From the NCBI GenBank assembly GCA_037445375.1, contig JBBIKS010000006.1, forward strand, positions 1 to 64,000: a stretch of DNA of 64,000 bases, written 5' to 3'. Shown piece by piece: positions 17,508 to 27,300 of this stretch. The stretch comes from DYHD01 sp037445375 (lineage in GTDB: Bacteria > Nitrospirota > Thermodesulfovibrionia > Thermodesulfovibrionales > Dissulfurispiraceae). Under the pieces are notes generated by a model. The model worked only from the letters and a program-made list of their open reading frames with translations, searched no databases and was not told the DNA's origin. The position numbers were made by a program, and so were the translations under genes. Every line of letters begins with the position of its first letter. Position 1 is the first letter of the stretch.

Positions 17508-19220
17508 ATGCGTTTCACAAAATTCTTTATCCCTACCCTTCGAGAAGTTCCATCTGAAGCAGAGGCAGTCAGCCATAAGCTTTTATTGAAAGCAGGTTAT
17601 ATCAGACAGCTTGCATCCGGTCTATACATTCTTCTTCCCCTATCATGGCGAGTCTTAAATCGCATTAATAAGATATTAATTGAAGAGATGGAAAAAATTA
17701 ATGCTCAGGAAATCACAATGCCCATTCTTCATCCTGCAGAAATTTGGCAAATTACAGGTCGCTGGTATGAAATAAAGGAAGAGATGTTTAGGCTAAAAGA
17801 CAGGGGCGGCAGAGATATGTGTCTTGGAATGACTCACGAAGAGATTATGACTTGGCTTGCTGCAAGAGAGATTCGTTCATACAGGGAACTCCCCCAGATT
17901 TGGTATCAAATACAGACAAAATTAAGGGATGAAGCAAGACCTAAAAGCGGCATATTAAGAACGCGTGAGTTTATAATGAAAGACAGCTATAGTTTTGATA
18001 TTGATGAGGATGGTCTCGATATTAGCTATAACCTTCACGCAAAAGCTTATCAAAAGATATTCACACGATGTGGCCTTAATTTTTACAAGGTTGAATCTGA
18101 CCCTGGAATGATGGGCGGCGCTTGTGCCCATGAATATATGGCACCAAGCTCTGCAGGAGAGGACGATATAGTTATTTGTGATAAGTGCGGGTATATTGCT
18201 AATGTTGAAATAGCAAAATCTGTGCCTCAGTCGATGGAAAACGATGAGTGGAATACAATAGAGGAGCTATTCACCCCTGATAAGAAAAGTATCAAGGAGG
18301 TATCTGAGTTCTTGGGTGTTGATACTTCACTATTCATCAAGTCCTTATTAGTAGTATCATTAGAGGGTTTCATTCTTATCCTGCTACGCGGTGATCAGGA
18401 ATTACACGAAAAGAAACTTGCCAAGATAATTGGACAATTCAGGATAGCTCAAAGTGATGAGGTTTTATCTCATCTAAATATTGAAGCTGGGTTTATTGGT
18501 CCAGTTGGCTATAAAGGCACGATTATAGCAGATGCTTCTTTAAAAGACGGCACATTTATTACTGGTGCTAATAAATTGAATTACCATGTTAGAGGAATTA
18601 AGCCCCATCTCCACTTTGAAGCCGATTGGCATGATATACATATTGTGAAATCTGGAGATTCCTGCGCCATATGTAAAAACAAACTCATAATAGAAAAAGC
18701 CATTGAGATCGGCAATATCTTTAAGCTTGGGACAAAATATTCTGTGCCGCTCAATGCTGTCTTTTTAGACAATAAGGGATTAGAAAAACCCATGATAATG
18801 GGTAGTTACGGCATTGGACCTGCAAGGATTGCTGCTGCTGCTGTGGAACAAAATAATGATGAAAACGGCATTATATGGCACAAATCCATCGCCCCTTTCG
18901 ATATTCAAATACTACCTCTAAACATGAGCGATAAAAAAACGATTGAAATATCAGAGTCGCTCTATACAAACCTCTCCGAGATATACAACAGTCTGACTGA
19001 TAGGAATATGGAAGTCCTTCTTGACGACAGGAACGTGAGGCCTGGCGTTAAATTTAAGGACGCTGATCTAATTGGCATTCCATTACAGATAATCATTGGG
19101 GAGCGCTCATTAAAGAACAATTATATTGAGGTAAAAAGAAGGCGAACAAAGGAAATCTTTAAGATATCAACTACTCGAACTGAAGCAGAGATTGTCAAAA
19201 TCTACTATGAAACACAATGA
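17508..19220 (+). CDS. proS: Prolyl-tRNA synthetase, bacterial type
   Basis: 570 residues, the usual length of the bacterial form. Charges tRNA-Pro in the cytoplasm. Class II motifs: motif 1 around EITMPILHPAEIW, motif 2 in RDEARPKSGILRTREFIMKD, and motif 3 GSYGIGPARIAAAAVEQ. Between motifs 2 and 3 lies the YbaK-like editing insertion (about residues 230-390), which removes misacylated Ala. An anticodon-binding domain ends the protein. GGAGG precedes the ATG. ppx follows 3 bp later. Confidence 0.97.
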   Translation: MRFTKFFIPTLREVPSEAEAVSHKLLLKAGYIRQLASGLYILLPLSWRVLNRINKILIEEMEKINAQEITMPILHPAEIWQITGRWYEIKEEMFRLKDRGGRDMCLGMTHEEIMTWLAAREIRSYRELPQIWYQIQTKLRDEARPKSGILRTREFIMKDSYSFDIDEDGLDISYNLHAKAYQKIFTRCGLNFYKVESDPGMMGGACAHEYMAPSSAGEDDIVICDKCGYIANVEIAKSVPQSMENDEWNTIEELFTPDKKSIKEVSEFLGVDTSLFIKSLLVVSLEGFILILLRGDQELHEKKLAKIIGQFRIAQSDEVLSHLNIEAGFIGPVGYKGTIIADASLKDGTFITGANKLNYHVRGIKPHLHFEADWHDIHIVKSGDSCAICKNKLIIEKAIEIGNIFKLGTKYSVPLNAVFLDNKGLEKPMIMGSYGIGPARIAAAAVEQNNDENGIIWHKSIAPFDIQILPLNMSDKKTIEISESLYTNLSEIYNSLTDRNMEVLLDDRNVRPGVKFKDADLIGIPLQIIIGERSLKNNYIEVKRRRTKEIFKISTTRTEAEIVKIYYETQ

Positions 19221-19223
19221 CTT

Positions 19224-20174
19224 ATGTCAAGAATTCTTGCTGCTATAGATGTCGGCTCTAATACACTAAGATTACTTATTGGTTGCATCATAAACAATAA
19301 GCTTATTAGAATTTCCTCATCAAGGTTTGTAACAAGGCTTGGCAAAGACCTTCTAATGAATTATGAACTAAATAGTGAAAGTATAGATAAATCAATAAGT
19401 TCTCTTATAGAATTTAAAAATATTTATGATCATTTCAAGGTAAAAAAAGTCTTTGCAATCGGAACAAGTGCCTTAAGGGAGGCAAAAAACAGTAAAGATT
19501 TTTTGGCTAAGGTTAGAAAAAATACCGGCATTAATATTGAGATAATATCCGGAGAAAGAGAAGCCGAACTCACCTTAAATGGTGTATTGTTCGGTTTAAA
19601 TCACAATCAAGGAATATCTTCTTCTTTAAATGAATTTTTAATAATTGATATTGGGGGTGGAAGTACTGAATGGATATTCTATAGCAAGAACATCAAGAAA
19701 GGAAGTTTGCCGCTTGGGGCGGTTAAGGCATACGAAAGGTTTTTCACTGGAGATTCAACCGAATTATCACAAATTGTGAGATTGAAGGATTATATTTACG
19801 CAGAGTTGGTGAATTCAGGTTTGATGGATCTTTTGAGTGACAAATATATCTCTCAGAATATTAAATTCGTAGCAACCGGCGGAACCCCCACAACACTTGC
19901 TGCAATAGACATGGGACTTTCAAAATATGACGGTGATAAAATCAATATTCATAAGATTACGCGCCCTACCCTTCAAGCAATTTCTGAAAGATTGCTTAAA
20001 ATATCATTAACGGAGCGGCAAAGAATTGAAGGACTTGAGCCTGATAGAGCTGATATAATAGTAACAGGCACATTAATACTCCTTAATTTCATGGAGACTC
20101 TTGGATTTCAGGAATTGATAGTGAGTGACTTTGGATTATTGGAGGGCTTACTTCTAACTCAAGTCCGGATTTAG
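19224..20174 (+). CDS. ppx: Ppx/GppA exopolyphosphatase-type phosphatase
   Basis: 316 residues, the short single-unit form of the family. Hydrolyses polyphosphate and/or pppGpp. The ASKHA-fold phosphate loops are visible: AAIDVGSNTLRLLIG (residues 6-20) and IDIGGGSTEW near 143; the catalytic Glu is expected near residue 118 (GEREAELTLNG). It lacks the C-terminal HD-like region of longer Ppx. It lies 3 bp after proS, so the two are cotranscribed. Whether polyphosphate or pppGpp is preferred cannot be told from sequence. Confidence 0.9.
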   Translation: MSRILAAIDVGSNTLRLLIGCIINNKLIRISSSRFVTRLGKDLLMNYELNSESIDKSISSLIEFKNIYDHFKVKKVFAIGTSALREAKNSKDFLAKVRKNTGINIEIISGEREAELTLNGVLFGLNHNQGISSSLNEFLIIDIGGGSTEWIFYSKNIKKGSLPLGAVKAYERFFTGDSTELSQIVRLKDYIYAELVNSGLMDLLSDKYISQNIKFVATGGTPTTLAAIDMGLSKYDGDKINIHKITRPTLQAISERLLKISLTERQRIEGLEPDRADIIVTGTLILLNFMETLGFQELIVSDFGLLEGLLLTQVRI

Positions 20175-20193
20175 TTTTTTCGGTTAATCGTAT

Positions 20194-20289
20194 AACGACA
20201 GATTTTTAACGTTGGTAATAAAGATTCCAGAACGTCGTACTTTATTCTTGCTTCCGTAGGAATAACATATAATAGGATAATCTGTCGTT
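20194..20289. repeat. Inverted repeat between ppx and the GNAT gene
   Basis: AACGACAGATT (20194-20204) and AATCTGTCGTT (20279-20289) are exact complements 74 bp apart. Further right, about 20345-20385, the sequence AGGACGGTTAGAC with AAAAATCGTTAAATTTAGGG resembles the GCTCAATTTAGG repeat family in degraded form. The 20175-20401 gap has no gene. Confidence 0.55.
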
Positions 20290-20401
20290 CCCGTGAAACT
20301 TCGCCTCTGAGTTCTCAATCGTGGAAGTGGAATCCAGAGTTTTTTTAGGACGGTTAGACAAAAATCGTTAAATTTAGGGAATATAGAATAATTACAGAAC
20401 A

Positions 20402-20866
20402 ATGACAAATAAAATAAAAATCAAAAGGGCTAAAATATCGCATGTCAAGCACATACATAAATTTATCAATGAATTTGCTAAAAAAGAGACTATGCTTGCA
20501 CGGTCCCTTAATGAGCTTTATGAAGGAATCAGAGATTTTGTTATCTATGAAGAAGAGGGGACAATAAAAGGCGTATGTGCTATAAGAATTTTATGGGAGG
20601 ATCTTGCTGAGATAAGGTCTTTAGCTGTGAGGGAGGAATTCCAAAGGAGCGGTATAGGCAGGGCGCTAGTTGAGAAGTGCTTGAAGGATGCAAAAAGCCT
20701 TGGAATCAAGAAGGTTTTTGCCCTTACCTACCAGCCAGCTTTTTTTAGAAAACTTGCATTCAAGGACATAGATAAAAGCAAATTGCCGCAGAAGATATGG
20801 GGGGATTGCCTAAAATGCCCAAAATTTCCTGAATGTGACGAACATGCCGTAATTATTTATCTTTAA
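20402..20866 (+). CDS. argA: GNAT acetyltransferase, short ArgA-like
   Basis: 154 residues. A stand-alone GNAT domain with the acetyl-CoA loop EFQRSGIGRALVE (residues about 79-91) and the end KLPQKIWGDCLKCPKFPECDE, a Cys-containing tail typical of short N-acetylglutamate synthases. These catalyse the first step of arginine synthesis. The gene symbol is by similarity to that subfamily; no arginine genes are adjacent. Its stop overlaps the convergent SurA-like gene by 14 bp. A generic GNAT role remains possible. Confidence 0.75.
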   Translation: MTNKIKIKRAKISHVKHIHKFINEFAKKETMLARSLNELYEGIRDFVIYEEEGTIKGVCAIRILWEDLAEIRSLAVREEFQRSGIGRALVEKCLKDAKSLGIKKVFALTYQPAFFRKLAFKDIDKSKLPQKIWGDCLKCPKFPECDEHAVIIYL

Positions 20867-21362
20867 TAAGAACCTTTATCTCTGCCTTCTGTCTTAATTC
20901 CTGAATGTGTTTCTTTAATATATCATTGAACTCTTTTTCGAGCAGATACTCCTCTATCTGGTCTTTTACGAGATAATAGTCCTGCCCCTTGAATTGCTCA
21001 ATATTTTTTTTATAGAAATTAACTACCTCATCTTCTTTTACGAATAAACGCGACCTGATTTTTATATCTAGATAATGATTTATAAGCTCATCCTCAGAGT
21101 GAGAATCGAATCTTATTTTTCTTGCTTCTTTGACAAGTAATAAACGATTTATCATTGAGTCTATGACTTCTTTTTGTGTTATATCTGTGCCGGAATTGTT
21201 AAATTTTCGAAACTCCTCCTCAAATTCTGAGAAGGTTATAGCAGAATCATCAACATATGCAGCAAGCCTGTCAATAATAATCCCGTGAGAAAAATTTACG
21301 AAAGACATCATAAATAAGTGCACAGCAAAAAAAAATTTAAGAATTTTAAAATATATTCTCAT
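20853..21362 (-). CDS. Periplasmic SurA-N-like chaperone without a PPIase domain
   Basis: 169 residues with an N-terminal signal peptide ending near NFSHG, then IIIDRLAAYVDDSAITFSEF, the hallmark start of SurA-type N-terminal domains. The remaining helices match the SurA N/C chaperone module. No parvulin (rotamase) domain is present, so it would act only as a holding chaperone. It lies upstream-facing into the ppx/GNAT side and downstream of the Omp85 gene on the same strand, 264 bp away, which suits a role in outer-membrane protein transit. Confidence 0.7.
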   Translation of the reverse strand: MRIYFKILKFFFAVHLFMMSFVNFSHGIIIDRLAAYVDDSAITFSEFEEEFRKFNNSGTDITQKEVIDSMINRLLLVKEARKIRFDSHSEDELINHYLDIKIRSRLFVKEDEVVNFYKKNIEQFKGQDYYLVKDQIEEYLLEKEFNDILKKHIQELRQKAEIKVLIKDK

Positions 21363-21430
21363 TTTTATAGCCTATATGGTTGAATTTTAAGATATTATCA
21401 AAACTTACTAAGTAATACATAAATAAAGCC

Positions 21431-21513
21431 TTCTCACCCTCGCCTTCTCCCGTAAGGGGAGATGGTTATATTATGCTCCCTTCCCTTGACGGGAGCGGAT
21501 GAAGGGGAGGGTG
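21431..21513. repeat. GC-rich palindromic repeat between Omp85 and SurA-like genes
   Basis: CTCACCCTCGCCTTCTCCCG, GTAAGGGGAGATGG, CTTCCCTTGACGGGAG and GAAGGGGAGGGTG form nested palindromes. The core resembles the centre of the TTTATAAACAGACTCT repeats, but the TTTATAAA ends are missing. Confidence 0.65.
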
Positions 21514-21626
21514 TTTTTATGAGTCTTTGTTAAGTTAGGTCTTAGTAACCACAGTTTTCACAGTAACATTTACTAATATTTTCAAGAAATTATCTGTGCG
21601 ATCTGTGATGCCATGCTTCCTCATTT

Positions 21627-24359
21627 TTAAAAAGCGTGCCCGATGCTGAAATGCAATTCCCCTTTGCTCTCACCAGGATCTTTATTTAATTTATGCCCAT
21701 AATCAATTCTCAAAGGTCCTGCAGGCGTTTTATATCTGATACCGATTCCTGTTGTAAACTTGAAACCTGTTGCATCTGCCTGATTTAGTTTTCGCCAGAC
21801 ATTACCGCTGTCTATAAAACCTACAATCCCTAACCCTTTGCTTGAATATGCTCTCAACTCAAGATTGCCCATTGCAAAGACATTCCCCCCGGTTGGGTTG
21901 CTGTCTACTCCTTTTGGTCCTAATGTGTCTTGTGCATAACCCCTCACGGTTGTCCTGCCGCCAAGAAAAAACCTCTCAACAATAGGCAATTCAGTCGTGT
22001 TCCCAAAACCTTGTGCTACGCCGCCCCTAAAGGACAATGCGAGAACTATTTTTTCAGATAATTTTATATATTTATTGCCATAAAAGGTTATTTTTGCAAA
22101 GTCTGTCTCTGAAAAGAACAACCCAGAAGCAATCTTAATAGATAGACCAGCGAGCATCCCTTCAGTTGGTTCAAAGGGACTATCTCTTGTATCATATATT
22201 AAGCCGGGCCTGAATCCACTTATTATCAATGTTCCGACATCCTCCCTACTGAGAATTATATCTGGCTTTACATCCGATGTCTTAACGACTGAAAAATCAT
22301 AGTATATATCAGCCTTAAAGTTTTTATTTAAGTTCTTTTCTAATCCTACTGAGACTGTATTGCGCCTCAGTTTATAAAGTATTTCTTTTGTATCAAGGCT
22401 TTTTTCCCTTCTATTTTCAAATAATATTAATGATTTCAACGCAATCTTACGATCTAAAAACCATGGTTCTGTGTATATAAAAATAAGGCGCTTTTCAAGG
22501 CTGCTGAGTTCGGCTCTGAATGAACCGAACCTATTCATACCCCAAAGATTTTTATAATTTAAATCCATGAATAGCCTATATTTTTCATATTCTCCATATC
22601 CAACACCTAATTCTAATGCGCCATGATTTGCCTCATCAAAATAATAGATTATATCCCTTTTGTTATCAATTATATAATCAGAGAGCTTTATCTCGACATC
22701 GGTGAATAAGCCTAGCCTTTGCAATTGCTGTTTTTCTCTTAGAGCCATAGCGTAATTGAGTGGCTCATCTTTTTTTGGTTGCAATTCCCTTTCTATGACC
22801 CTTGATTTTGTCCTCTCATTGCCAACTAATATATTTTTGCCTAAAAATGTGATATCACCTTCCTCGATTGAAAATACTATTTCGGCAGAATTATTGACAA
22901 AATTGCTATCCGATGTTACCCTCGCTTTGATAAAACCCGCCATGTTATAAATACCAAGTATTTTCCTTCTCGAATCTGATATATCTATTTCATTATATGG
23001 TTTGTCTAATTTTATACTGATTTCGCTTAAGAGGTAGTCTTCTGAGAATGATTTATTGTTTATAAAAGAAATTTTTGTGATAATTACCTGATCGCCCTCG
23101 TATATAAAGAATTCTATGTCTGCAGTTTCATCCGATAATTTGATGTCTGGTTCAAAGACCTCCACTTCAGTATATCCTAATGAGTGGTAAAATTCTGTAA
23201 GCGTTTCCCTATCTAACTCTACGGAATTAACATCATAAACACCACCTATTCTTAGTGTGAGAATCTCCTTTAACCTTTCTTCTTGAATTGAAGCCCCGGT
23301 AAAACGTAAATCCTTTATTTTATATTTATTGCCTTCGAAAATGAATATATTTAAATCAATAGAATCATGCGATGAAGAAATTATCGGGATAATCTCTGCA
23401 AAAGGGAAGCCCTCTTTGTAATAAATAGAAAGCATCCTTGACCTCATCTCTTCCACAAGATCATTATTGAATTCGTTTATCTCATAAAAAATAGCTTCCT
23501 TCATCAATGTTGTAATATTAACTGAATCATTCCCTATGACATTAACTTCAAGTTTATTTCCTATACTATGTTGAATGGAGAGCAAGCCATCCTCAAAAAT
23601 ATACTTTAGATACATTCCTACATGTTTTTGTTTTTTATAATAGTGCAAGAAATTTTTTTCAAGACTCTCAAGTTTTATTTCATCAAAAATATCGCCTTCT
23701 GAAAAGTTCATAAGTGATTTAAGGGTATGGGGCGGTTTCGGGGTAATGGCAATTTTTTGAATTATTTCTGGTTTGCCTTCATCAACTTGAAACTTTAAGA
23801 TGCATCTGTTTTTTTTTAATGGAACAATTGAATAAGTAATATGTGAAGACGCAAAACCCCTTTTTTTCATTTGCTCGGTTAAAGAAGCTATTCCTTCACT
23901 AATTTTGATGAGGTTCAGTCTATCGCCTTGTTCAATTTTTAGATTTTTTTGTATAAATCTCTTTGAAAAAAATTCATTTTTAGATATCTCGATCTGCTCA
24001 ATTATCTTTTTTTCTTCAACCTTGACAATAACCTTTGTAAATTCATCATTTCCTTCTATTATTATGTCCTCAAATATGCCTTTTATAAAAGCCCTTTTAA
24101 TGCCCATTCTTAAAGCCTCATTCTTGAGAACATCGCCGATTCGTAAATCCAGAAGGTCAAGGAGTTCCTCTTTTTTGATTGAATAAAGACCCTGCACATC
24201 GAGTTCTACAATTGGTGATTTATTGGAATTTAAATCTGCACAAGAATTTAACGGGAAAGCAAGTGGAAGGCAAAAAAGAATAAATAACAAAAAGAAAATC
24301 CTTTTATCATAAAAACCTTTGTTGAATTCGTTATTTGAATTCAAAACGGAACTTAACAT
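21627..24359 (-). CDS. Omp85 outer-membrane insertase, BamA/TamA type
   Basis: 910 residues with a signal peptide (hydrophobic stretch about 21-36). I count seven POTRA-like repeats of 70-80 residues before a C-terminal beta-barrel (from about 575), ending in HFSIGHAF with the terminal Phe typical of outer-membrane proteins. The barrel lid motif VRGYAQDTLGPKG and DTRDSPFEPTEG signature of Omp85 are present. BamA usually has five POTRAs and TamA three, so this is an expanded form. It overlaps tamB by 29 bp on the same strand. Without a second copy to compare, I cannot tell whether it is the only BamA or a TamA. Confidence 0.88.
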   Translation of the reverse strand: MLSSVLNSNNEFNKGFYDKRIFFLLFILFCLPLAFPLNSCADLNSNKSPIVELDVQGLYSIKKEELLDLLDLRIGDVLKNEALRMGIKRAFIKGIFEDIIIEGNDEFTKVIVKVEEKKIIEQIEISKNEFFSKRFIQKNLKIEQGDRLNLIKISEGIASLTEQMKKRGFASSHITYSIVPLKKNRCILKFQVDEGKPEIIQKIAITPKPPHTLKSLMNFSEGDIFDEIKLESLEKNFLHYYKKQKHVGMYLKYIFEDGLLSIQHSIGNKLEVNVIGNDSVNITTLMKEAIFYEINEFNNDLVEEMRSRMLSIYYKEGFPFAEIIPIISSSHDSIDLNIFIFEGNKYKIKDLRFTGASIQEERLKEILTLRIGGVYDVNSVELDRETLTEFYHSLGYTEVEVFEPDIKLSDETADIEFFIYEGDQVIITKISFINNKSFSEDYLLSEISIKLDKPYNEIDISDSRRKILGIYNMAGFIKARVTSDSNFVNNSAEIVFSIEEGDITFLGKNILVGNERTKSRVIERELQPKKDEPLNYAMALREKQQLQRLGLFTDVEIKLSDYIIDNKRDIIYYFDEANHGALELGVGYGEYEKYRLFMDLNYKNLWGMNRFGSFRAELSSLEKRLIFIYTEPWFLDRKIALKSLILFENRREKSLDTKEILYKLRRNTVSVGLEKNLNKNFKADIYYDFSVVKTSDVKPDIILSREDVGTLIISGFRPGLIYDTRDSPFEPTEGMLAGLSIKIASGLFFSETDFAKITFYGNKYIKLSEKIVLALSFRGGVAQGFGNTTELPIVERFFLGGRTTVRGYAQDTLGPKGVDSNPTGGNVFAMGNLELRAYSSKGLGIVGFIDSGNVWRKLNQADATGFKFTTGIGIRYKTPAGPLRIDYGHKLNKDPGESKGELHFSIGHAF

Positions 24360-27300
24360 CCCCGCCTAAACCCCCTCTTTCATCTCTGATTCCAATAAAG
24401 GATATATTCTTATCCAGAAAATATTCAAGTTTCCATACTTGCTCTTCATCTGTCCCAGTAGATGCACTATAGGTAATATGCAGCCTATCCCCAAGAAGCT
24501 TTTTAGAAGCCGTAATTCTTGGATTTATAGTGCCAGTAGATTTCGAGACTTGCGGATCTATCTGTATTCTGTCTATTCCAGTGATAGTCTTGAACCTTTC
24601 TTCAAGCACATCCTGAAGTTTTCCAGCAAGAAATGAGGTTGCCTCACTTGTGCCCACGCTGCCTTCGAGTCCCTTCATCTGTTTGCCAAGATGACCAACT
24701 GTTAGAAGGCTTAGGATATCACTTTCATTCAAGACAGGGTCGGAACTTAATGAAAGATTAAAGTGTTCAAAATTGCCGTCAAGACTTAACCTTATATGAT
24801 AATTTTTGATTTTTGTTTCAGCGACTATATCAAAATATGGGATCGTCTTTTCGGGGTCTATGAAATCAATACGCGCTTTTAAAACCCTGAATTCATTATT
24901 TCTGAAATAAACTAAACCTTTGTCTGTATTTAGTTTGCCCAGCAAAACTGGCCTACTAATTGTACCTCGAATTAACATGTCCATCTTTGCTGAAGTCTCA
25001 GCAATATTATTATTTATAACGAGATCATCCCCTTTAACTCTTACATTTAGTGCTGTCTGCCCAAGTCTTGATGAATTGAGCTTAGGGATTTCTTTCTTGC
25101 GAACATCCAACAGCCAGCTTTTCCATTCAACTCGTTGAGTGTATTTAGATTTTTTTATATTTATGTCGCCTGTTAATTCCTGAGATTTTAAGGAACCGCG
25201 GTAATATAAGTTTGCATCAAAGTTTGTCCAAAGGTCTTTTGATGGCGACATAGTCAAATCCTTAAGTTTTGCTTCTATTAAAAATTTTTTAATGTTTATT
25301 CCCGAAAGATAGGCGGTCCCAGCGGCGGATATGTCACCGCCAGCGAATTTTCCATTTATATTTTTAATTATTACTTTATCATCATCTACGTAAAGATAGG
25401 CAGAAACAGAGGTCATTCTGTAAGGGGTTTGCTTTAGAGCCAAAGTCCCATCAGTCAAATCTATACCTCCATCAATATTAGGCTTGTCCCAGCTTCCGGA
25501 TAGAGATATAACAAAATATGCCTTACCTTTTAAAGACTCAATCTCTTTAAAAAACACCTTAATTGGAGCGATGGAAGAAGCGCCCTCAAGAAGTAAATCA
25601 TAATTTTTTCCGAGTGATACGTTGCCGCTTAAGGCGAGCTCCGTGTCATCGCCCTGCATTGAGAAACTCTTTATTGCGATGTTCTTATTCTTTATATTTA
25701 TCAGGATATCTGAATTATTCGCAAGTCCAATGCTAAATAATGAGAGATATGCTCTTTTCAGGGCGATGTCTGCATTTATACTATCGACATCTCCGTTAGC
25801 TGTTATATTGCCGGTAAGATTCAGCATCATATCATCTGGTGCGTCTTTCAAAAAACCGGAAATCATATTTGCATAATTCGCCGGCTTTATCTCTACAGTC
25901 GCAGACCACGGAAATTTATCGCTAAGCCCTACCCTGCCGTTGGCTTTGAGCCTCCCATCCATTAGTAATAAGGTTATATCAGCCTGCCTCTGAGTTATAT
26001 TCGCATAAAGATTACCCTTGCTGAGCTGAACAGCCTTATTGCTTCTCGCATAAAGGCTGCTCTTAATCTCGATATTCGGATTTTCAAATACCCCCTCACC
26101 TTTTATAATTAAATTATCTAAATAGAGTTCTGCTAAGAGATTAGATTTATATTTTTCTGCTAAAGGCTCAGAAATGATATCGGTTAATTTCATTTTTTTA
26201 GCTTCTGCATGAAGTGCAAACTTTTTATCTAAAGATACCCTTCCGTTGAGATTCAATGCTGAACCCCCTCTTTTAAGGGACGCAGGGCTTATTAAAAACT
26301 CCCTTTTTGCATAAGAAAACTTTCCTTCAAAAGTATCTGCAAGATAATTATCAATATATGAAAACTTTTTTGCATTAAACCCGCCAGAAAACTTAAGGGA
26401 ATTAGGCTGCCCTTTCATATCGAAGGTTGTGTTTAATGCCCCCCTGAGATCAGGAAGCCCCTTGATTGTTTGGGTAATTATTCCAATATCGGCATTGTTA
26501 GCGACTATATGAAGGTCATAATCAGGCTCTCTTATCTCAAATAATTTAGCAGCCTTTTTAAAATAAATATTGCCTTTTGCTGATAACTCCTCACTATTAT
26601 TTTGAGCATGAAATTCTTTTAAAATCAAATGGTTTTTCTCATAAGTTAATGTTGTTTTTATAAAATTATAATTAAAAACCTTGTTATTAAAGATATCTGG
26701 CACATTTAGAGCCGCCGCCTGAAAAGACATGCCTCCCGATGCAAAATTCAAATCAATTATCGGATTATCAAATTTTCCTGAGAGCAAAATGTTGAACTTA
26801 CCCGCCCCTGAAACCGCTGTAAAATATGGGCTTGTAATGTCCTTTAGATCTGATGTTTGTCCGCTTCCTGAGAAATTTAATTTTTCATTCTTCAGGTCAA
26901 CAGTCCCAGCTGTGATAAGATTGGATTTAGGAGTTGAGAATGCTAAATCTGAGAAACTTATAAAATTATCCTCCATAGTGAGAAAACCTTTTATCTCCCC
27001 TACCCTCTCCATAATGTCCTTGCCATAATCTATATTTGTGTATAGGAACTTTATATGCGGACTAAATACACTGCCTGAAGACGCTATTTCACCATTGATC
27101 TTGCCCGCAGGTAATCCGGGGTCCCATTTTATTAATTCAAAAATCTTTTTGCTCGATATATCTTTTGCTAAAACATTAAGGGTGAAATGATTAACTACAG
27201 GTAGATTTATGACTGCTTCTGCAGTAGCACTGCCTCCATAAAGTGAAGCAGCACCATTAGTGAATTTCATCTTCCTGTCTGCGTAATCTACTTGGCAGTT

